Below are positions 31,645 to 34,573 of a DNA stretch of 34,573 nt, piece after piece; within the stretch, counting starts at the first letter, position 1; every line of letters begins with the position of its first letter. The translations under genes and the position numbers were made by a program. This DNA comes from JBHJHK01 sp050330975 (lineage in GTDB: Bacteria > Pseudomonadota > Gammaproteobacteria > Competibacterales > Competibacteraceae): contig JBHJHK010000345.1 in the NCBI GenBank assembly GCA_050330975.1, positions 1 through 34,573 of the forward strand, given 5' to 3'. The notes beneath the pieces are model-generated. The model saw only the letters and a list, made by a program, of their open reading frames with translations. It did not search any database and was not told the origin of the DNA.

Positions 31645-33171
31645 CTATTCGGATTGGTATTCTCCAGCCACCAACAGCCGGCGGAGGAGCTTACCCACGG
31701 GGGATTTGGGGATGCCTTTGACAAACACATACGCCCTGGGGCGCTTAAAGGGGGCCAGGCCCGAGGCCAGACAAAAGCGCTCGAGTTCCTCGGCCGCCAC
31801 GGGCGCCCGGCGGGTGATAAAAGCCGTCACCTGCTGGCCCCAGCGCTCGTGGGGCAGGCCCACCACCGCCACTTCCCCCACGGCTTCGTGGAGGGACAAC
31901 ACGCTCTCGATCTCCGCGGGGAGGATATTTTCCCCCCCGGAGACCATCATGTCGTCCACCCGACCGGTGACGAATAAATCCCCTTCGGCGTCGAAGTAGC
32001 CCACATCGCCGGTGAAGTACCAGCCCTGGTGTAGCGCCTTGGCATCGGCGTCGGGGCGTCGCCAATAGCCCTGGAAGGCCTCGTCGCCGGCCAAAGAGGC
32101 GATGATCTGGCCCTCCTGCCCCGGGGAGAGGGGCCCATGGGGGTCGCTGGCGCCGATGGGCACCACCCGAATCTCCTGGTTGAGACCCGCCTTGCCCGCC
32201 GAGCCGGGTTTGCCGGGAGCATGGGGTTCGATCGTAAAGGTGTAGATCTCCGACGAGCCGTAGTGGTTGACAAATAGCTGGGGGTTAAAAGCTTCCTGGA
32301 GGTGCTTGAGGAGTCCGTCGGTCATGGCCTGGCCGGCAAAGCCCAGCTTGGTCACCGAGGCGATAGCGGCGCTTTGGAAAGCGTCGCAGTGGATGAGGTC
32401 GTGGTAGAGGGTGGGGACCAGATAGAGATTGGTGATCCGGTGGATTTGGATGAGCCGGAGAGCTTCAAAGGGGTCAAAGCGCCGCTGGCAGACGAAGTGG
32501 CCGTTGATGAGGATCGAGGCCAGCAGCGAACGCACCCCCATGGTGTGGTAGAGGGGCATGACTCCCAGGGTGACTTCCCCCCGGGCGTATTGGTTTTGGG
32601 CCACGTGGGCCACGGCGGCCGCCCGCTCGGCCCGGTGGCTGCGGGGCACCCCTTTGCCTTTGCCCGTGGTGCTGGAGGTGTAGAGCATGACGGAGGTGGC
32701 GTCCACCTGGGCCCGGGATTCTGGGGCTATGGCTGCGTGGCTGGCCAGGGTCTGCCAGGTGTGGGTGGCCGGGGGGCTCAGTCCGTCGTCTAGGGCGATG
32801 CGGGGAAGGGGAGCCGCGGTGGGGGCTTCGGCGACGGTGGCGGCGGTGAGGGTTTCAAACACCAGCGCCTTGGCGCCGGCATCGCCGAGGACGTAGTCTA
32901 ACTCCTCGGGGGTCGCCCGCCAGTTGACGGGGGTTATGATCAACCCACTGAGCTGACAGGCCAGATGCAGCGTTGCCGCCTCCAGGCGGTTTTGCACTAG
33001 CGCCACCACGTGGTCACCGGCTGTGAGGCCCAAGGCCTCCAGCCCTCCCGCCACTCGGCGGGTGTGGTCTAGCCACTGGGCGTAGCCCCAGGTGATGGGG
33101 CCGTCGCTGATGGCCGGTGCCGCCGGCATCCGCGCCGCCGCCGCGATGAAACTCCTCCCCAGGTCGAACAT
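31645..33171 (-). CDS. Acyl-CoA synthetase / AMP-dependent ligase (ANL superfamily)
   Basis: A 508-residue enzyme that activates a carboxylic acid to an acyl-AMP and then to an acyl-CoA. The phosphate-binding loop is LYTSSTTGKGKGVPRSH (about 163-179), then GSSEIYTF, then YFTGDVGYFDAEGDLFVTGR with the hinge VDDMMVSGGENILPAE, and the catalytic C-terminal Lys494 in SPVGKLLRR. The start is ATG at 33171, preceded by GGGGAGG; the longer frame from 33195 covers that ribosome-binding site and is unlikely. It is the first gene of the operon with the hydratase and RidA. The acid is not predictable; aromatic or branched acids are plausible. Confidence 0.92.
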   Translation of the reverse strand: MFDLGRSFIAAAARMPAAPAISDGPITWGYAQWLDHTRRVAGGLEALGLTAGDHVVALVQNRLEAATLHLACQLSGLIITPVNWRATPEELDYVLGDAGAKALVFETLTAATVAEAPTAAPLPRIALDDGLSPPATHTWQTLASHAAIAPESRAQVDATSVMLYTSSTTGKGKGVPRSHRAERAAAVAHVAQNQYARGEVTLGVMPLYHTMGVRSLLASILINGHFVCQRRFDPFEALRLIQIHRITNLYLVPTLYHDLIHCDAFQSAAIASVTKLGFAGQAMTDGLLKHLQEAFNPQLFVNHYGSSEIYTFTIEPHAPGKPGSAGKAGLNQEIRVVPIGASDPHGPLSPGQEGQIIASLAGDEAFQGYWRRPDADAKALHQGWYFTGDVGYFDAEGDLFVTGRVDDMMVSGGENILPAEIESVLSLHEAVGEVAVVGLPHERWGQQVTAFITRRAPVAAEELERFCLASGLAPFKRPRAYVFVKGIPKSPVGKLLRRLLVAGEYQSE

Positions 33172-33569
33172 GGCGGTTTCCTCCCCGGTGATCATTTTGA
33201 TTGTCGTTGCAACGGTTCGAGGCTGGTGATCGTCTATGGGGACGTTCCCCGCCCGCTGTAGCGGTGGTTGTTCAATATTATCTTAGTTGCCCCTGTGGAC
33301 AGGTGCTAACGACGACCCTCCCGATCCCGGATTTTTTGCCCTGCCCCCAGTTTTCCCCACGGGATCGACGGGGGCCTCCACAAGAGAACTCGTACCCATG
33401 TTTTGGGGAAGTGGGTTCCTGGGGATTGGGGTCATATTGCTCTTAAATGGCGACCACAACGTTTTGTCATGAAATTGACATTTTCGTGATGGACCCGAGC
33501 GTCCTTTTCCGAGGCGAATTCCCATCTGGCCTCGCAAAAGGACGTCCCACACTAGCCGAGGGATGCCCT
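33172..33569. promoter_or_regulatory. 398-bp divergent control region between ligase operon and EEP nuclease
   Basis: No gene here can be supported. An A/T-rich patch (TTCAATATTATCTTAG, from 33271) could include the -10 region of the minus-strand ligase operon. Next to it are the dyad CCTGT-GG-ACAGG (33292-33303), a CCGC-TGTA-GCGG dyad (33253-33264) and the palindrome CGTTGCAACG (33205-33214). On the nuclease side, TGTCA-TGAAAT-TGACA (33465-33480) contains a TTGACA box. An in-frame ATG at 33489 would extend the nuclease by 27 codons but lacks a ribosome-binding site. Confidence 0.4.
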
Positions 33570-34573
33570 GTGAGCACTATTAACCCCACCGATGCCAACC
33601 GTCCCCTCACCGAGGTTGGCGAGGTCCCCAGCAACGCCCCCGCCACCACGGCCCGCTTTGACGCCGCCGAGCCCGCGCCCCGCAACGAACGCCCGGCCCC
33701 GCGGGTGATGACCGGCGGCGGTGGTGCTCCCGTCGACAACACCTTGACCGCCGTCACCTGGAACTTGGAGTCCGGGGAGGCCAACCCCAACACTTTGGCG
33801 AATCAGGCCAAATCGTTCGTCGACTACGGCACTGACATCATCGGTTTCCAGGAGGTGGACAGCCAGGGCTGGCTCGACGACATCACCGACTCCCTAGACG
33901 ACGCCAGCGGCGACAACTTTGAATCCATTTTGGGGCGGTCTGGCGCTGCCGGTGGCTCCCGGGGCAACGACTTTCTGGGCATCGCCTACAACAAAGACAA
34001 ACTGGAACTCTTGGGCGAGCCCGAGGAGCTGGACTTTATAAACCGCGACGGCCGGGGCCGTTCGCCGTTGGTGGCCACCTTCCGCCACAAGGAGACCGGC
34101 GAAGAGTTCATGTACGTGGTCAACCACCTGCGCCGGGGCAACGGCCAGGCCCGGGAAGGCGAAGCCGAGGACCTCAACCAGTGGGCTCGCCAGCAGAGCT
34201 TGCCCATCGTCAACGTCGGCGACTTCAACTGGGACTACGACGTCAGCGACGGCGCCCCCGAGGCCGGCAACCGGGCCATGGAAAAGCTCCTGGAGGACGG
34301 GGCCTTCAAGTGGGTGGAGCCCGAGGTCAAAACCCCCACCTACAAGAGCAATCGCTACGACTCCATCCTCGACGGCATCCTCACCGCCAACGGCGCCCAG
34401 GATTGGAAGGTCATCGACTCCGAGGTCATCAACAAGGCGCCGTTTAACGCCCCCGACGATCGCAACAACGCCGACCACATCCCCGTCCTGGCCACCTTTG
34501 TCCTCGACCCCGAGGCCAACTACACGCCGCCGACCCCCATCGACCCGGTGCCGACGCCCGATCCCGTGCCGAC
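33570..34573 (+). CDS. Endonuclease/exonuclease/phosphatase (EEP) family protein, 3' end outside window
   Basis: 334 residues are visible, with no stop before the window end. An N-terminal Pro/Ala-rich stretch of about 55 residues without a classical signal peptide precedes the EEP domain, whose metal and catalytic motifs are all in place: TWNLE, GFQEVD, NHLRRGNG, GDFNWDYD, a YDSILDGIL segment, and ADHIPVLATF at the end. EEP enzymes cut phosphodiester bonds in nucleic acids or other phosphoesters. The last residues (TPPTPIDPVPTPDPVP) enter a Pro-Thr repeat linker, so another domain probably follows. The start is GTG at 33570, with GAGGGA at 33558-33563; an in-frame ATG at 33489 has no ribosome-binding site. 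It is probably secreted by an unusual route. Confidence 0.88.
   Translation, partial: MSTINPTDANRPLTEVGEVPSNAPATTARFDAAEPAPRNERPAPRVMTGGGGAPVDNTLTAVTWNLESGEANPNTLANQAKSFVDYGTDIIGFQEVDSQGWLDDITDSLDDASGDNFESILGRSGAAGGSRGNDFLGIAYNKDKLELLGEPEELDFINRDGRGRSPLVATFRHKETGEEFMYVVNHLRRGNGQAREGEAEDLNQWARQQSLPIVNVGDFNWDYDVSDGAPEAGNRAMEKLLEDGAFKWVEPEVKTPTYKSNRYDSILDGILTANGAQDWKVIDSEVINKAPFNAPDDRNNADHIPVLATFVLDPEANYTPPTPIDPVPTPDPVP

Noticed and set aside
29228..33457. ATGGCGACCAC shared by the region upstream of the LarA-like gene (about 29228) and the region upstream of the nuclease gene (about 33447)
   Set aside because: Eleven matching bases with different flanks and opposite orientation to the respective genes is weak evidence. 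Chance similarity is the better reading without further copies.
1..34573. CRISPR arrays, tRNA or rRNA genes, insertion sequences and HIP1 octamers
   Set aside because: I looked for regularly spaced repeats, tRNA-like segments, transposase motifs and GCGATCGC, and saw none. A tRNA or Rfam scan would be needed to exclude small RNAs.

Overview
This is a GC-rich window from a Gram-negative bacterium. It is packed with genes on both strands, has short intergenic gaps, and shows many 1-4 nt stop/start overlaps. Codon use is striking: CCC for Pro, GGG for Gly and TTG for Leu are common even though overall GC is high. A CHAT protease next to an exported caspase-like protein, an M4 metalloprotease, a PotABCD-type importer and an EEP nuclease would all fit a cyanobacterium or a proteobacterium with complex regulated proteolysis. 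I saw no copies of the cyanobacterial HIP1 octamer (GCGATCGC), no rRNA, no tRNA, no CRISPR array and no insertion sequence, so I leave the taxon open.

Layout. 1-3030 (+): the 3' end of a CHAT-domain gene, then an exported caspase-fold protein with a DUF4384-like C-terminus. 3068-3351: a decayed methyltransferase fragment followed by three tandem heptamers. 3379-10010 (-): a tightly coupled operon read as flavin-dependent oxidoreductase, octopine/nopaline-type dehydrogenase, Tat-exported solute-binding protein, two permeases and an ATPase. This looks like uptake and redox processing of a polyamine- or opine-like compound. An amidohydrolase lies upstream on the same strand (10290-11789), with a glutathione S-transferase-like gene divergent from it. 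12688-18508 (-): a MATE transporter, a 1238-residue M4 protease and a stand-alone FTP/PepSY propeptide protein. 18690-21192: a methyltransferase, a PEP-hydrolase-like TIM barrel and a class-3 lipase.

21182-29178 is centred on nickel-pincer nucleotide (NPN) chemistry. larC-larE-larB (-) encode the cofactor-making enzymes, and a LarA-family protein (-) lies 4 kb away. Between them, on the plus strand, are an unrecognised Gly/Ala-rich protein and a three-gene operon: SBP56-type methanethiol oxidase, [2Fe-2S] ferredoxin, and YccU-type CoA-binding protein. The LarA homologue keeps the cofactor-attachment lysine but appears to lack one catalytic histidine of lactate racemase, so its substrate is probably different.

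29368-30003 (-) encodes a small protein that aligns by eye along most of its length with the catalytic S1 subunit of pertussis toxin. It is a probable ADP-ribosyltransferase, isolated, less GC-rich than its neighbours, and preceded by a perfect 13-bp dyad. I consider it the most interesting gene here. 30307-33171 (-) is an acyl-CoA ligase / enoyl-CoA hydratase / RidA operon. The window ends inside an EEP-family nuclease gene (33570 onward, +) that has just entered a proline-rich linker.
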